DNA from: Sediminicola sp040566555
Lineage (GTDB): Bacteria; Bacteroidota; Bacteroidia; Flavobacteriales; Flavobacteriaceae
Reading direction: 5' to 3'
DNA length: 64,000 nt
Assembly (NCBI RefSeq): GCF_040566555.1
Contig: NZ_JBEWYP010000002.1
Location: 533,068-597,067 of the forward strand
Each line of letters opens with the position of its first letter. Within the stretch, counting starts at the first letter, position 1. Below, in pieces: positions 1-8,342 of this stretch. Under the pieces are notes generated by a model, which searched no databases, was not told the origin of the DNA, and saw only the letters and a list, made by a program, of their open reading frames with translations. Position numbers and translations under genes: made by a program.

Positions 1-19
1 TATTGAAATTGAATTAATT

Positions 20-2293
20 CTATTGTTTGGTATCCAATTTAGCGGGTATCACCGAACTGTCATGCTCTTTATAATACAACTCCAATAAGTTAGTGGTAGC
101 TGTAATAATGTCTTTTGTTTCCAAAAGTAAGGTAAAGTATAAAGTGGTGTTCTTAGGGCTGGATTCCTCCGTACGCGTCCTCTCTACTTGCTTTTCAATC
201 TTTTGGGATACCATATCCAACAATTCTTGTTTGCTTGATAGGAGCTCTCCTATTTGCTCAAAAGAACGAGAATCAAAAACTTGCTTGGTGGTGCTAAAAA
301 GCTCATCGAGTTTAATGTCAATTTCTTTTAGCTCCTTTAACTGATTGTATTTTAATTTCTTGTGGTTATTATGAATATGCTTATGGCTAATTTTGGTCAG
401 GTATTCCAAGGATTGCGCTAAATCCTGTAAATAACCCAAAATGTTTATATAGAAGTTACTTGCGCCAACACTTGCCTCATCAAGGTTTTTAATGAAGTAA
501 AAGATATGATCCCTTAATTCATCAACTTCCGCAGACAGCTTATTCACCCCTTTTTTGTTCTTTTTAAGGAGCTCCAGGTCTTGTTTTGCAAGTCCGTTGA
601 TCGTATTGGTGTAAATTTTGTTTCCTCTTTTAACCACATTGGCAATATTATTGGCACTTTCCTCAATAACGCCCTGTATAGAACTGCTCTCTGCTTTTCT
701 AAGACTGTCCTCAGCCCTTATTTCCTTGGATTTCTGGCTATGGGAAATATAGTTCCGTACCAAAAGGAAGATAGCGATCAACAGAAGAATTGCTACCATT
801 GAAGGCACGTGGATATTGATAAGATATACAATAACCGCAGCAGATATAAATGCGATAAAAGCGGTAAAGAACCATCCTCCAATAACATTCAAAACCCCAG
901 CTACTCTATATACGGCACTTTCCGCTCCCCAAGCCCTATCAGCCAAAGAAGAACCCATGGCTACCATAAAGGTAACATAGGTAGTTGATAATGGTAATTT
1001 GTAGGATGTGGCGATGGAGATCAAGACCCCTGCAACCATAAGGTTTACAGCGGCACGGACCATATCAAATGCCGGCATTTCGAAAGTTTTGTCCTTGGAA
1101 AGGGCAATGACCGGTTTTTCAAAATTAGCGTCTATCCTTTTCTGAAGGGATTTAGGTAATAATGAATTTGAAAATTGAGAAGTCAACATAGCGGCCCTAA
1201 CAATTCCTCTTGAAAGAAAGTTGGGCTGAAAACGTTCCTTGGATTCCCCTTCACGGGAAAGGTTGATTTCAGTTTGGGTCACGTAACGAGCCTTTTTCGA
1301 AAACCAAAGGGTCAAGACCATAACCATTCCTGCACCAAAGAGCAAGAAGGTAGGGGTAGGAACTTTTTCTGCAAGAACCTCCATGCTAAATTCCGTGGCA
1401 GGTACTCCCGAGGCTTGCCAAGCTTCAAAAGACTGCCATGCAGCAATAGGGACTCCAATGAAATTCACTAGATCATTCCCGGCAAATGCTAGGGCAAGGG
1501 CAAACGTACCTACGATTATGATTAGTTTATAGACATCAAATTTTAAAATTACCGTAATTAAATAGGAGACCATGGTCCAAAGTACAAGGCTTCCCAAAAT
1601 GATAAGTATGGTATTGTTCTTAATAAATGTTAAAAGATCTTCACTCACAAAAGTGGCTCCTTTTAGACCTTTTATCAATATAAAATAGATAATTGCCGTT
1701 AAAGCGATACCCCCAAAAAGGGCAACGGTCCATTTTGCTTTTTTTCTAAAATCAAAGGACAGCAACAATCTGGATAAATACTGTACTATGGCACCTATGG
1801 AAAAAGCAATGACAACAGATAACAATATCCCTACGATAATTTCCGTTGCTTTAGAGGTGTTGATATGGGTGTACACGTCCATATAGTTCCCTGTATCCGC
1901 GGCTACCTTTATAAATGCCATGGCAACTGCAGCACCCAAAAGCTCAAATACAATGGAAACGGTCGTGGAGGTGGGCATGCCCACGGTATTAAAGAAATCC
2001 AGCAAGAGAATGTCGGTGATCATCACGGCCATAAAGATGATCATGATCTCACTGAACATAAATTCACTTGGATTAAATATACCCTTTCTCGCAACTTCCA
2101 TCATCCCACTGGAGAAGATTGCTCCGATGGCAATTCCCAAACTGGCAACGATCATGATGGTCCTAAAGGATATGGCTTTTGATCCTATAGCAGAATTCAA
2201 GAAATTCACTGCATCGTTACTGACACCTACCACCAAATCGGCAACAGCCAAAAAGGCAAGTGCGATGATCATTAACAAGTAAATATTATCCAT
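20..2293 (-). CDS. PiT-family inorganic phosphate transporter with PhoU-like tail
   Basis: Low-affinity phosphate:cation symporter of the PiT/PHO4 family in the inner membrane. Two family signatures are visible, one near the N-terminus (GVSNDAVNFLNSAIGSK, about residues 23-39) and one mid-protein (FAGNDLVNFIGVP), each inside a block of hydrophobic segments. After the last membrane segment (about residue 515) comes a roughly 240-residue soluble, helix-rich, charged region resembling PhoU-like DUF47 domains, so the 757 residues are much longer than the 400-500 of a plain PiT. The gene lies downstream of phoU on the same strand but is separated by a hairpin terminator and has its own TAGGTTTG promoter element, so it can be transcribed independently of pst. 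The ATG at 2293 gives a natural N-terminal membrane helix. The family is certain; the role of the tail is inferred. Confidence 0.93.
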   Translation of the reverse strand: MDNIYLLMIIALAFLAVADLVVGVSNDAVNFLNSAIGSKAISFRTIMIVASLGIAIGAIFSSGMMEVARKGIFNPSEFMFSEIMIIFMAVMITDILLLDFFNTVGMPTSTTVSIVFELLGAAVAMAFIKVAADTGNYMDVYTHINTSKATEIIVGILLSVVIAFSIGAIVQYLSRLLLSFDFRKKAKWTVALFGGIALTAIIYFILIKGLKGATFVSEDLLTFIKNNTILIILGSLVLWTMVSYLITVILKFDVYKLIIIVGTFALALAFAGNDLVNFIGVPIAAWQSFEAWQASGVPATEFSMEVLAEKVPTPTFLLFGAGMVMVLTLWFSKKARYVTQTEINLSREGESKERFQPNFLSRGIVRAAMLTSQFSNSLLPKSLQKRIDANFEKPVIALSKDKTFEMPAFDMVRAAVNLMVAGVLISIATSYKLPLSTTYVTFMVAMGSSLADRAWGAESAVYRVAGVLNVIGGWFFTAFIAFISAAVIVYLINIHVPSMVAILLLIAIFLLVRNYISHSQKSKEIRAEDSLRKAESSSIQGVIEESANNIANVVKRGNKIYTNTINGLAKQDLELLKKNKKGVNKLSAEVDELRDHIFYFIKNLDEASVGASNFYINILGYLQDLAQSLEYLTKISHKHIHNNHKKLKYNQLKELKEIDIKLDELFSTTKQVFDSRSFEQIGELLSSKQELLDMVSQKIEKQVERTRTEESSPKNTTLYFTLLLETKDIITATTNLLELYYKEHDSSVIPAKLDTKQ

Positions 2294-2319
2294 AATTAAT
2301 GTGTTATAAGCGAACCTTG

Positions 2320-2327
2320 CAAACCTA
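2320..2327 (-). promoter_or_regulatory. Promoter -7 element for the PiT gene
   Basis: TAGGTTTG on the minus strand matches the Bacteroidota -7 consensus TAnnTTTG and ends 26 bp before the PiT start codon. No good TTTG -33 partner is seen at the usual 17-23 bp spacing. Confidence 0.5.
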
Positions 2328-2375
2328 CTTAAAACTTAACAATGTATAATATTAAAACATTAAATATTTACCCAA

Positions 2376-2409
2376 AATCCCTAGTCCATTGGTGGTTGGA
2401 GTAGGGATT
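2376..2409 (-). terminator. Terminator of the pst-phoU operon
   Basis: Inverted repeat with an 8-bp perfect outer stem (AATCCCTA / TAGGGATT), followed on the minus strand by a short T tract (TTTTGGG). It sits just after the phoU stop and before the PiT promoter. Confidence 0.6.
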
Positions 2410-2420
2410 GAGTTAAAAAT

Positions 2421-3083
2421 TTATTTTTTTCTTTTGTGTTTTAGTACTTCGGCGTCGATATAAAAAATCACTTCTTCTGCAATATTTTTCATCAAATCAC
2501 CTACACGTTCCAGTTTTTTGACTACTGAGAACAAAATCAAGGACTGCCTGATCACTTTGCTGTCCTTCCTGATCTCTTCTTCAATAATAGAAAAGGACTC
2601 CCTATTAATTTGATCCAAAATCTTGTCTTTTTTAAAGACTTTTCTAGCCGCTTTTACGTCTTTCTCCTCATAGGCGGCGGTAATATGATCGAACATGGTG
2701 GAAATGGTGGTATACATTTTTTCAAACTGTAATTTTTCGAAAAGATGGGGCTCAATAGGCTCATCAAGGTCTACCACATACTTGGAGATACTATAGGCGT
2801 GATCAGCGATTCTTTCCAAATCAAAATTGATTTTTCTCACGGCCATAATGAACCTCAAGTCGATGGCCACCGGATTGTACAGGGCCAAGAATTTTTCACA
2901 ATCCTCTTCTATTTTTAGATCTAGGGCATTCACCCTGTTCTCTGTATTGATGACCTCTTCGGCCAAATCACTGTCGTGCTCCCTAAATGCAACCTTGGCT
3001 TTTTCAAGTTGACTTCTACACAGCGATAGCATTTTGGAGCCTGACTGGTTTATGATTTCCCTTTGGTAAATAGCATTTGCCAT
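2421..3083 (-). CDS. phoU: Phosphate transport system regulator PhoU
   Basis: Cytoplasmic negative regulator linking the Pst transporter to the PhoR/PhoB-type two-component system. The 220-residue length is typical of PhoU. Two repeats of a three-helix bundle can be followed (about residues 10-105 and 115-210), with conserved stretches such as DLRFIMAVRKINFDLERIADHA in the first and KKLERVGDLMKNIAEEVIFY in the second; the E/D-rich metal-binding positions are kept. It lies immediately downstream of pstB (12-bp gap), the classic pstSCAB-phoU order. No histidine kinase or response regulator lies nearby, so the sensor it works with is encoded elsewhere. Confidence 0.96.
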   Translation of the reverse strand: MANAIYQREIINQSGSKMLSLCRSQLEKAKVAFREHDSDLAEEVINTENRVNALDLKIEEDCEKFLALYNPVAIDLRFIMAVRKINFDLERIADHAYSISKYVVDLDEPIEPHLFEKLQFEKMYTTISTMFDHITAAYEEKDVKAARKVFKKDKILDQINRESFSIIEEEIRKDSKVIRQSLILFSVVKKLERVGDLMKNIAEEVIFYIDAEVLKHKRKK

Positions 3084-3094
3084 ATTACTATGTT

Positions 3095-3934
3095 TTATCC
3101 GAACCTACCTGTAATGTAGTTTTCGGTTTGTTGTTTTTCTGGGTTAGTAAAAATGTTCTTTGTCTTATTGTACTCAATAAGTTCACCAAGATAGAAAAAA
3201 GCAGTGTAATCACTGATCCTACCAGCTTGTTGCATGTTATGGGTTACAATGATAATCGTGTATTTTTCCTTTAACTGAAAAATTAGCTCTTCAATTTTTG
3301 CTGTCGAAATTGGATCAAGGGCAGAGGTAGGCTCATCCATTAAAATGATGGATGGCTCTACTGCCAATGTTCGTGCAATACAAAGTCTTTGTTGCTGTCC
3401 ACCGGAAAGCGCCAGACCGGATTTTTTTAAATCATCCTTGACCTCTTCCCAAAGTCCAACTTGCTGCAAAGAGGAAACAACGCGCTCTTGTATAAATTTC
3501 TTGTCGGTGATGCCCTGTATCCTTAAACCATAGGCTACGTTGTCGAAAATAGATTTTGGGAAGGGGTTCGGTTTTTGAAATACCATGCCCACTTCCTTTC
3601 GCAGCTCCTCCACATTTACATTTTTCTTGTAAATGTTACTGCCGTTGATCTTAATTTTACCTTCCATGCTAAAACCATCCACATAATCGTTCATTCTATT
3701 GAACAAACGAAGAAATGTTGATTTTCCACAGCCCGATGGGCCAATAAATGCGGTAACCGTATTTGGCTTGATGGTCATGTCAATGCCTTTGATAGCATTG
3801 AATTCATCATACCACACTTTAATTCCCTTGGCTTCTATCTTAGGTATCTTTTTTAAAGACGGGTCTATAACGCTATCTAGTACCATATTCTCTTTTATAG
3901 GATTGTCCATTCTTATTTCCATTTCTTCTGCCAT
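3095..3934 (-). CDS. pstB: Phosphate ABC transporter ATP-binding protein PstB
   Basis: ATPase of the high-affinity phosphate importer. Visible motifs are Walker A GPSGCGKST (residues 65-73), a Q-loop in VGMVFQKPNPFP, the ABC signature LSGGQQQR, Walker B IILMDEPTSALDP and the H-loop histidine in IIIVTHNMQQ. The N-terminal ~35 residues before the ABC fold are an unstructured-looking extension. Its start overlaps the pstA coding end by 22 bp, indicating translational coupling. PstB-specific sequence around the P-loop and its neighbours make the substrate assignment secure. Confidence 0.97.
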   Translation of the reverse strand: MAEEMEIRMDNPIKENMVLDSVIDPSLKKIPKIEAKGIKVWYDEFNAIKGIDMTIKPNTVTAFIGPSGCGKSTFLRLFNRMNDYVDGFSMEGKIKINGSNIYKKNVNVEELRKEVGMVFQKPNPFPKSIFDNVAYGLRIQGITDKKFIQERVVSSLQQVGLWEEVKDDLKKSGLALSGGQQQRLCIARTLAVEPSIILMDEPTSALDPISTAKIEELIFQLKEKYTIIIVTHNMQQAGRISDYTAFFYLGELIEYNKTKNIFTNPEKQQTENYITGRFG

Positions 3935-4767
3935 TTATTTCTAAAGTACACCGCAATACCGTTCATGATAAATGTGATGCCCAATAATATGATGATAGCC
4001 GCAGCGGCATTTTCTATAAATCCGGATTGAGGTCTTGATATCCAGTTGAATATTTGAATTGGCATTACAGAAAACTCATCCATCGGACTACTGGGGGCAA
4101 AGGGCACATATGCCAAGGCCCCAACCACGATGAGTGGTGCTGTTTCCCCGACAGCTCTGGATAGTGCCAGGATCACCCCTGTGAGGATACCACCTCCCGA
4201 AGCTGGTAAGATCTGGTGCCATATAGTTTGCCATTTGGAAGCTCCCAATGCATAGGAAGCGTCTTTAATGGATTTTGGGACCGCCTTAATGGCTTCTCTG
4301 GTAGCTACGATTACAATGGGTAGTATTAAGAGGGATAGTGTTAAACTTCCTGCCAATACACTGGCTCCTAGGTTCATGATTCGCACAAATACCTCTAGGC
4401 CCAAAAGACCATATATTATGGAAGGTACACCGGCCAAGTTGGAAATATTAATTTCTAAAAGACCTGCTAGCTTGTTGTTTTTGGCATATTCTTCCAGATA
4501 TATCCCGGCAGCCACCCCAATTGGAAAGGCTATGATAGTAGTTAAAACTAAGATCCAAATACTCCCCATTAGGGCAGTATAGATACCAGAATTCTCTGCC
4601 TTTCTGGAAGGAAGGTCTGTGATAAAGCCCCAATCGATCCTAAGTATGCCATCAATAAGGATATCCCCTATAAAAATCACCAGCAATACCAATCCGATTA
4701 TCGTACAGAAGATACCCCAATACTTGAAAGCCTGGTCTTTCCACCTATTTTTCTGAATATTATTCAT
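3913..4767 (-). CDS. pstA: Phosphate ABC transporter permease PstA
   Basis: Inner-membrane permease of the phosphate importer, 284 residues with about six membrane spans. The EAA loop that contacts PstB is visible in the stretch REAIKAVPKSIKDASYALGA followed by SKWQTIWHQILPAS. The gene overlaps pstC (8 bp) and pstB (22 bp). The N-terminus has a short cytoplasmic lead before the first helix. Confidence 0.95.
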   Translation of the reverse strand: MNNIQKNRWKDQAFKYWGIFCTIIGLVLLVIFIGDILIDGILRIDWGFITDLPSRKAENSGIYTALMGSIWILVLTTIIAFPIGVAAGIYLEEYAKNNKLAGLLEINISNLAGVPSIIYGLLGLEVFVRIMNLGASVLAGSLTLSLLILPIVIVATREAIKAVPKSIKDASYALGASKWQTIWHQILPASGGGILTGVILALSRAVGETAPLIVVGALAYVPFAPSSPMDEFSVMPIQIFNWISRPQSGFIENAAAAIIILLGITFIMNGIAVYFRNKWQKKWK

Positions 4768-5638
4768 ATTTCTCCTGATATTTTTTTCTAATTCTATAGC
4801 TCAGTGTATTTAACAAAAAGGTAAATACAAACAGGGTGATACCTGCAGCAAAAATGGTTCTGTACTCCAAAGAACCATGTTGAACATCTCCAAGGCTGAC
4901 CTGAACAATATAGGCCGTAATGGTTTCAACAGGAACAGTTGGATCAAAGGTCAATCTAGGTTGCTGACCTGCGGCGATGGCAACAATCATAGTTTCCCCA
5001 ATGGCCCTTGAAACGGCCAGGATTATAGAAACGATTATACCAGATGATGCTGCAGGAACGATTACCTTAAATGCCGTTTGTAATTTTGTTGCCCCCATGC
5101 CGTATGATGCTTCTCTCAAGGAAGCCGGTACTGCATGTAATGCATCTTCACTGATTGAGGAGATATAGGGGATGATCATTATTCCCATAACAATTCCAGC
5201 CGAAAGAGAGTTGAAACCCGCAAGATTGGGAATGAATCCCTGTAAAAACGGGGTCACCACAATTAAGGCAAAAAATCCATAAACCACCGTTGGTATGGAG
5301 GCCAAAAGTTCCAATAAGGGCTTTACTGTTTTTCTGAAACTCCTAGGGGCATATTCACTAAGGTAGATGCTTATGGTCAGACCAATGGGCAATGCCACTG
5401 CAATGGCTATAAATGAGGTAAGCATGGTTCCAGAGAGAAGGGGGAGGATCCCAAAGTGCTTTTCAGTAAACAAAGGGGTCCATTGTGTATCCGTGAAAAA
5501 ATCAAAGATAGACACCTCGCTAAAGAACTGTACTGCTTCAATGGAAAGAACCAAAATGATACCAACTGTAACGGCAATCGTAATCAAGGCGCTTGTTAGA
5601 AGCGATTTCTCAATTATAAGTTCTTTAATCTTACGCAT
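4760..5638 (-). CDS. pstC: Phosphate ABC transporter permease PstC
   Basis: Partner permease of PstA; about 292 residues with six predicted spans and the EAA loop EDALHAVPASLREASYGMGA. The reading frame extends upstream to a GTG at 5671, but that codon lies in the loop of a strong terminator hairpin. The ATG at 5638 (protein starting MRKIKELIIEKSLL) is therefore the preferred start. Transcription of pstCAB-phoU depends either on read-through of that hairpin or on an unseen promoter in the short gap. Confidence 0.94.
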   Translation of the reverse strand: MRKIKELIIEKSLLTSALITIAVTVGIILVLSIEAVQFFSEVSIFDFFTDTQWTPLFTEKHFGILPLLSGTMLTSFIAIAVALPIGLTISIYLSEYAPRSFRKTVKPLLELLASIPTVVYGFFALIVVTPFLQGFIPNLAGFNSLSAGIVMGIMIIPYISSISEDALHAVPASLREASYGMGATKLQTAFKVIVPAASSGIIVSIILAVSRAIGETMIVAIAAGQQPRLTFDPTVPVETITAYIVQVSLGDVQHGSLEYRTIFAAGITLFVFTFLLNTLSYRIRKKYQEKYE

Positions 5639-5658
5639 GTATGATAAATTTAAATAGG

Positions 5659-5690
5659 AAAAATCAGGCACCTAAAAGGGCCTGATTTTT
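5659..5690 (-). terminator. Intercistronic terminator between pstS and pstC
   Basis: Perfect 11-bp inverted repeat AAAAATCAGGC / GCCTGATTTTT with a 10-nt loop, followed on the minus strand by TTTTTCCTATTT. A partial terminator or 3'-stabilising hairpin here would give more PstS than membrane components. Confidence 0.8.
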
Positions 5691-5708
5691 CGGAACCAAC
5701 TTAATGGT

Positions 5709-6653
5709 TTATTTGTTGCCTTCTACAAAGGTTTTGAAACTTTCTTTCTGTTTTGCATAAAGGTCTGCCGGTAATGGAATATAACCAACATCAGTTGCCA
5801 GAGCACCTGCATTATCCAAATAGTAGTTCACAAATTCCACTACTTCAGGAGATTTAACAGAAGTACTGTTTACATAGATGAACAAAGGTCTTGACAATGG
5901 GGAGTAAGTTCCATTTTTTACTGTTTCCAATGTTGGTTTAACAACTTCTGTTCCGTTGTTTACACCAATAAGGGTTAACTTATCTTTATTTTCCTCATAA
6001 TAGGCCAATCCAAAAAATCCTAAAGAGAATTTGTCACCGGCGATTCCTTGAACCAAAACATGGTCGTCTTCACTGGCAGTAAAATCACCTCTACTGGATC
6101 CACTCTTTCCTACAACAGCTTCGGTAAAGTAGTCATAAGTACCAGAAGCAACTCCAGGACCATATAAATGAATTTCTTCGTTTGGCCATTCTGGTCGGAT
6201 CTGATTCCACTTCATAATTGTGCCTTGTGCAGCAGGCTCCCAGATTTTCTTCAACTCTTCTACGGTAAAACTATCTACCCAGGTATTTTCTGGGTGAACT
6301 AAAACAGCTAAACCATCATATGCAACTTCCAACTCAATGTAGTTGATATTGTTTTCTTCACAAATGGCTTTTTCTTTGTCTTTGATTGGTCGGGATGCAT
6401 TTGAAATGTTTGTTTCACCTTTTGAAAATTTGTTGAAACCCCCACCAGTTCCTGAAACACCAATAGTAACCTTTACATCTGGTTGTTCACTTCTGAATTC
6501 TTCAGCAACAGCTTCCGTAATAGGAAATACCGTACTGGACCCATCTATTTTAATAGTTCCGGACAATAATGCGGCACCGTCTTTTTTTTCCTTTTTATCA
6601 CCGCAGGCAGCCAATGTTAAGGCCAAGGATAGTAAGCATACAAGTTTTTTCAT
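5709..6653 (-). CDS. pstS: Phosphate-binding lipoprotein PstS
   Basis: Substrate-binding protein of the Pst importer. Residues 1-16 form a lipoprotein signal ending in the lipobox LAAC, with C17 as the acylated residue. Phosphate-binding loops are visible: DGSSTVFPIT near the N-terminus, GVSGTGGGFNKF, and GVASGTYDYF in the middle. At 314 residues it is normal for the family. Upstream lies a pair of 11-bp-phased TTTACA/TTAACC half-sites. A terminator follows the gene, so it is probably the most highly expressed gene of the operon under phosphate limitation. Confidence 0.95.
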   Translation of the reverse strand: MKKLVCLLSLALTLAACGDKKEKKDGAALLSGTIKIDGSSTVFPITEAVAEEFRSEQPDVKVTIGVSGTGGGFNKFSKGETNISNASRPIKDKEKAICEENNINYIELEVAYDGLAVLVHPENTWVDSFTVEELKKIWEPAAQGTIMKWNQIRPEWPNEEIHLYGPGVASGTYDYFTEAVVGKSGSSRGDFTASEDDHVLVQGIAGDKFSLGFFGLAYYEENKDKLTLIGVNNGTEVVKPTLETVKNGTYSPLSRPLFIYVNSTSVKSPEVVEFVNYYLDNAGALATDVGYIPLPADLYAKQKESFKTFVEGNK

Positions 6654-6705
6654 TTGAAATATACTTTTAAAAGTTGCTAAATTTATTAATTTAAAAAATA
6701 CAAGA

Positions 6706-6722
6706 GGTTAATTCAATGTAAA
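6706..6722 (-). promoter_or_regulatory. Pho-box-like direct repeat upstream of pstS
   Basis: On the minus strand TTTACA (6722-6717) and TTAACC (6711-6706) are spaced exactly 11 bp start to start, 53-69 bp upstream of the pstS start. PhoB/PhoP-type regulators bind direct repeats with 11-bp phasing, and the TTAACA-like half-site resembles the Bacillus PhoP box. Assignment is inferred from phasing and context only. Confidence 0.4.
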
Positions 6723-6764
6723 GAATTATTTTGGTCAAATAACTGAAAGTCAATTTGCTGGGTA

Positions 6765-7970
6765 CTAAAAGTGAACATCCAATTGTAAACGGTACATAAC
6801 TTCATCCGTTCCTCCGTCAACATTCAGGTAACTAATATCAGTTTGTACTTTTAATTTATGGCCTACAATATATTTGGATAATCCTAAGGTGTATTGATCC
6901 TCTGGAGATTTACCTGTGATGTTTTCATCCAATTTGATGGTAGTGTAACGACCGGATACTTCCCAGTCGTTTTTTAGAAGGTATCCCATTTGCAAGTTCA
7001 GGCCGTCACCTACCTGTACTTCGTCACCTGTTAGGGTTCCATCTGAATTTTTCGCCAATGGATCGTTTGCATCCCTATGTGCATATTCCCCCATGAATGA
7101 AAATCCGTTGTATTTGAACATGGCATCCACAAACAAAGTTTTGGTAGTGGTCTCGTAGAAACCTGTGCCATTGTCAATTTCCATATAGGAACCTTGGTTA
7201 CTTCTGTTTCTAACCGCATCTTGGTTGATGTCATAAGTAGCAGCTAGCATCAATTTTGGACTAGTTTCACGCTCTAAATCAGCTCCGGTGTAGTCACCTT
7301 TAAATTCTCCGAAAGGCAATAATTCCAAACGTGAGGTATACTGATAGCCTCCTAAGTTATCTCCTGTTACATTTCGTCCTTCCCCCTGTGAGATGGCAAA
7401 TTTTTCACGCATTACTACATCACCAAAAAGGTTTGTTTTGTGTCTTAATTGGATACCCATATCACGGTCTATATTAAACCTGCTGTTTACAAGGGAACGA
7501 TCTACCAATTGTAGGTTTGCAGAAGAAACTACACGTTCTACGTTACCGGGAAGTTTGGTCTGTCCTACCCATAGTTCAAAATTTTCGTAAAAGTTCCACA
7601 TCACTACCGCATCCATAATATATCTTGGGGAACCACTAGTGAGTTCTGAACCTCCGGACATATCCCTATTGGATAATCCCAACTCTAATTTGTACTCTAA
7701 CTTGGGAGAGTAAACAAAACCGTCAAATTTTAAACGGGACCTACGCACCAAATAATTGGATTCAGGGTTAATTAATCCACCACCCTCTTCTTTTTGCCAT
7801 GAAGCAACACCTAAAAATTGCATCCTAGTGGCAATTTTCATGGTAAAGGTACTATCCTTTCCAACTAAATTAAACAGACCTTTGCCAAAAGCAGGTGCAT
7901 CTGTTACCTGTGAGAAACTTGATGTGATTGCAAACAAGAATAAGCTTGTCGTAAGAATTCTTAATTTCAT
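6765..7970 (-). CDS. OprO/OprP-type phosphate-selective porin
   Basis: Outer-membrane beta-barrel of the phosphate-selective porin O/P family, about 401 residues. It has a signal peptide (MKLRILTTSLFLFAITSSFSQ) and alternating amphipathic strands through to the C-terminal aromatic (LQLDVHF). The frame extends eight codons further upstream, but the ATG at 7970 gives a clean signal peptide. It is the first gene of the phosphate cluster in transcription order, 111 bp before pstS, and carries three 11-bp-phased half-sites upstream, so it is probably co-regulated as the outer-membrane entry route for phosphate or polyphosphate. Substrate selectivity is inferred from context. Confidence 0.88.
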   Translation of the reverse strand: MKLRILTTSLFLFAITSSFSQVTDAPAFGKGLFNLVGKDSTFTMKIATRMQFLGVASWQKEEGGGLINPESNYLVRRSRLKFDGFVYSPKLEYKLELGLSNRDMSGGSELTSGSPRYIMDAVVMWNFYENFELWVGQTKLPGNVERVVSSANLQLVDRSLVNSRFNIDRDMGIQLRHKTNLFGDVVMREKFAISQGEGRNVTGDNLGGYQYTSRLELLPFGEFKGDYTGADLERETSPKLMLAATYDINQDAVRNRSNQGSYMEIDNGTGFYETTTKTLFVDAMFKYNGFSFMGEYAHRDANDPLAKNSDGTLTGDEVQVGDGLNLQMGYLLKNDWEVSGRYTTIKLDENITGKSPEDQYTLGLSKYIVGHKLKVQTDISYLNVDGGTDEVMYRLQLDVHF

Positions 7971-8010
7971 TTTTATTCGTTTTTGTCGCTGCAAATAACC
8001 GACCCCAATG

Positions 8011-8038
8011 TTAAGTTAATATTAAGTGGAGATTAACT
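8011..8038 (-). promoter_or_regulatory. Triple Pho-box-like repeat upstream of the porin
   Basis: Three half-sites on the minus strand, AGTTAA (8038-8033), ACTTAA (8027-8022) and ACTTAA (8016-8011), repeat with an exact 11-bp period about 40-70 bp upstream of the porin start. This is the geometry of PhoB/PhoP operator arrays. The same phasing is found before pstS. Confidence 0.45.
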
Positions 8039-8074
8039 TTAAAACATCTTACCGGATTCTAAAAAATAGAAAAA

Positions 8075-8099
8075 AAGCTACCTTGGCCAGAGGTAGCTT
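8075..8099 (-). terminator. Strong leftward terminator upstream of the porin
   Basis: Perfect 9-bp inverted repeat (AAGCTACCT / AGGTAGCTT) with a 7-nt loop. On the minus strand it is followed by TTTTTT, then CTATTTTTT. No minus-strand protein gene precedes it, so it ends either a small RNA from about 8100-8200 or a leader transcript of the porin. Confidence 0.75.
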
Positions 8100-8342
8100 G
8101 TGGATTTCTCAAAATAGTTGACAAAAACTAATATGTAATGAAATCTCGAAGGTGTCTATAGACGGGACTAAAGTCCAACTTAATTCCCAATAGTAGGTAA
8201 ATTTTAGATTAAGGAATTATTAAGATTATAATCGTACCCTAGGGTATGTGGCAGTAATAAAAATGTTAACATTGGTTTTAGCTTGATGCTATTTGGTTGG
8301 GAAATGCTTTAAAATGTATCTTGCGTCTTCAAATATTGCACT
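8100..8342. other. Gap between porin leader and dgt; candidate noncoding RNA
   Basis: No protein gene is seen. The stretch contains two adjacent small palindromes, GTCTATAGAC (about 8154-8163) and GGACTAAAGTCC (about 8165-8176), directly upstream (in minus-strand sense) of the leftward terminator at 8075-8099. Together they look like a folded short RNA read leftward. No clear TAnnTTTG element was found for it, and no clear promoter for dgt either. Confidence 0.35.

Noticed and set aside
1865..2282. Two overlapping plus-strand open frames of 105 and 120 codons opposite the PiT gene
   Set aside because: They are antisense to a strongly conserved transporter, have low-complexity composition, and no promoter, signal or known motif.
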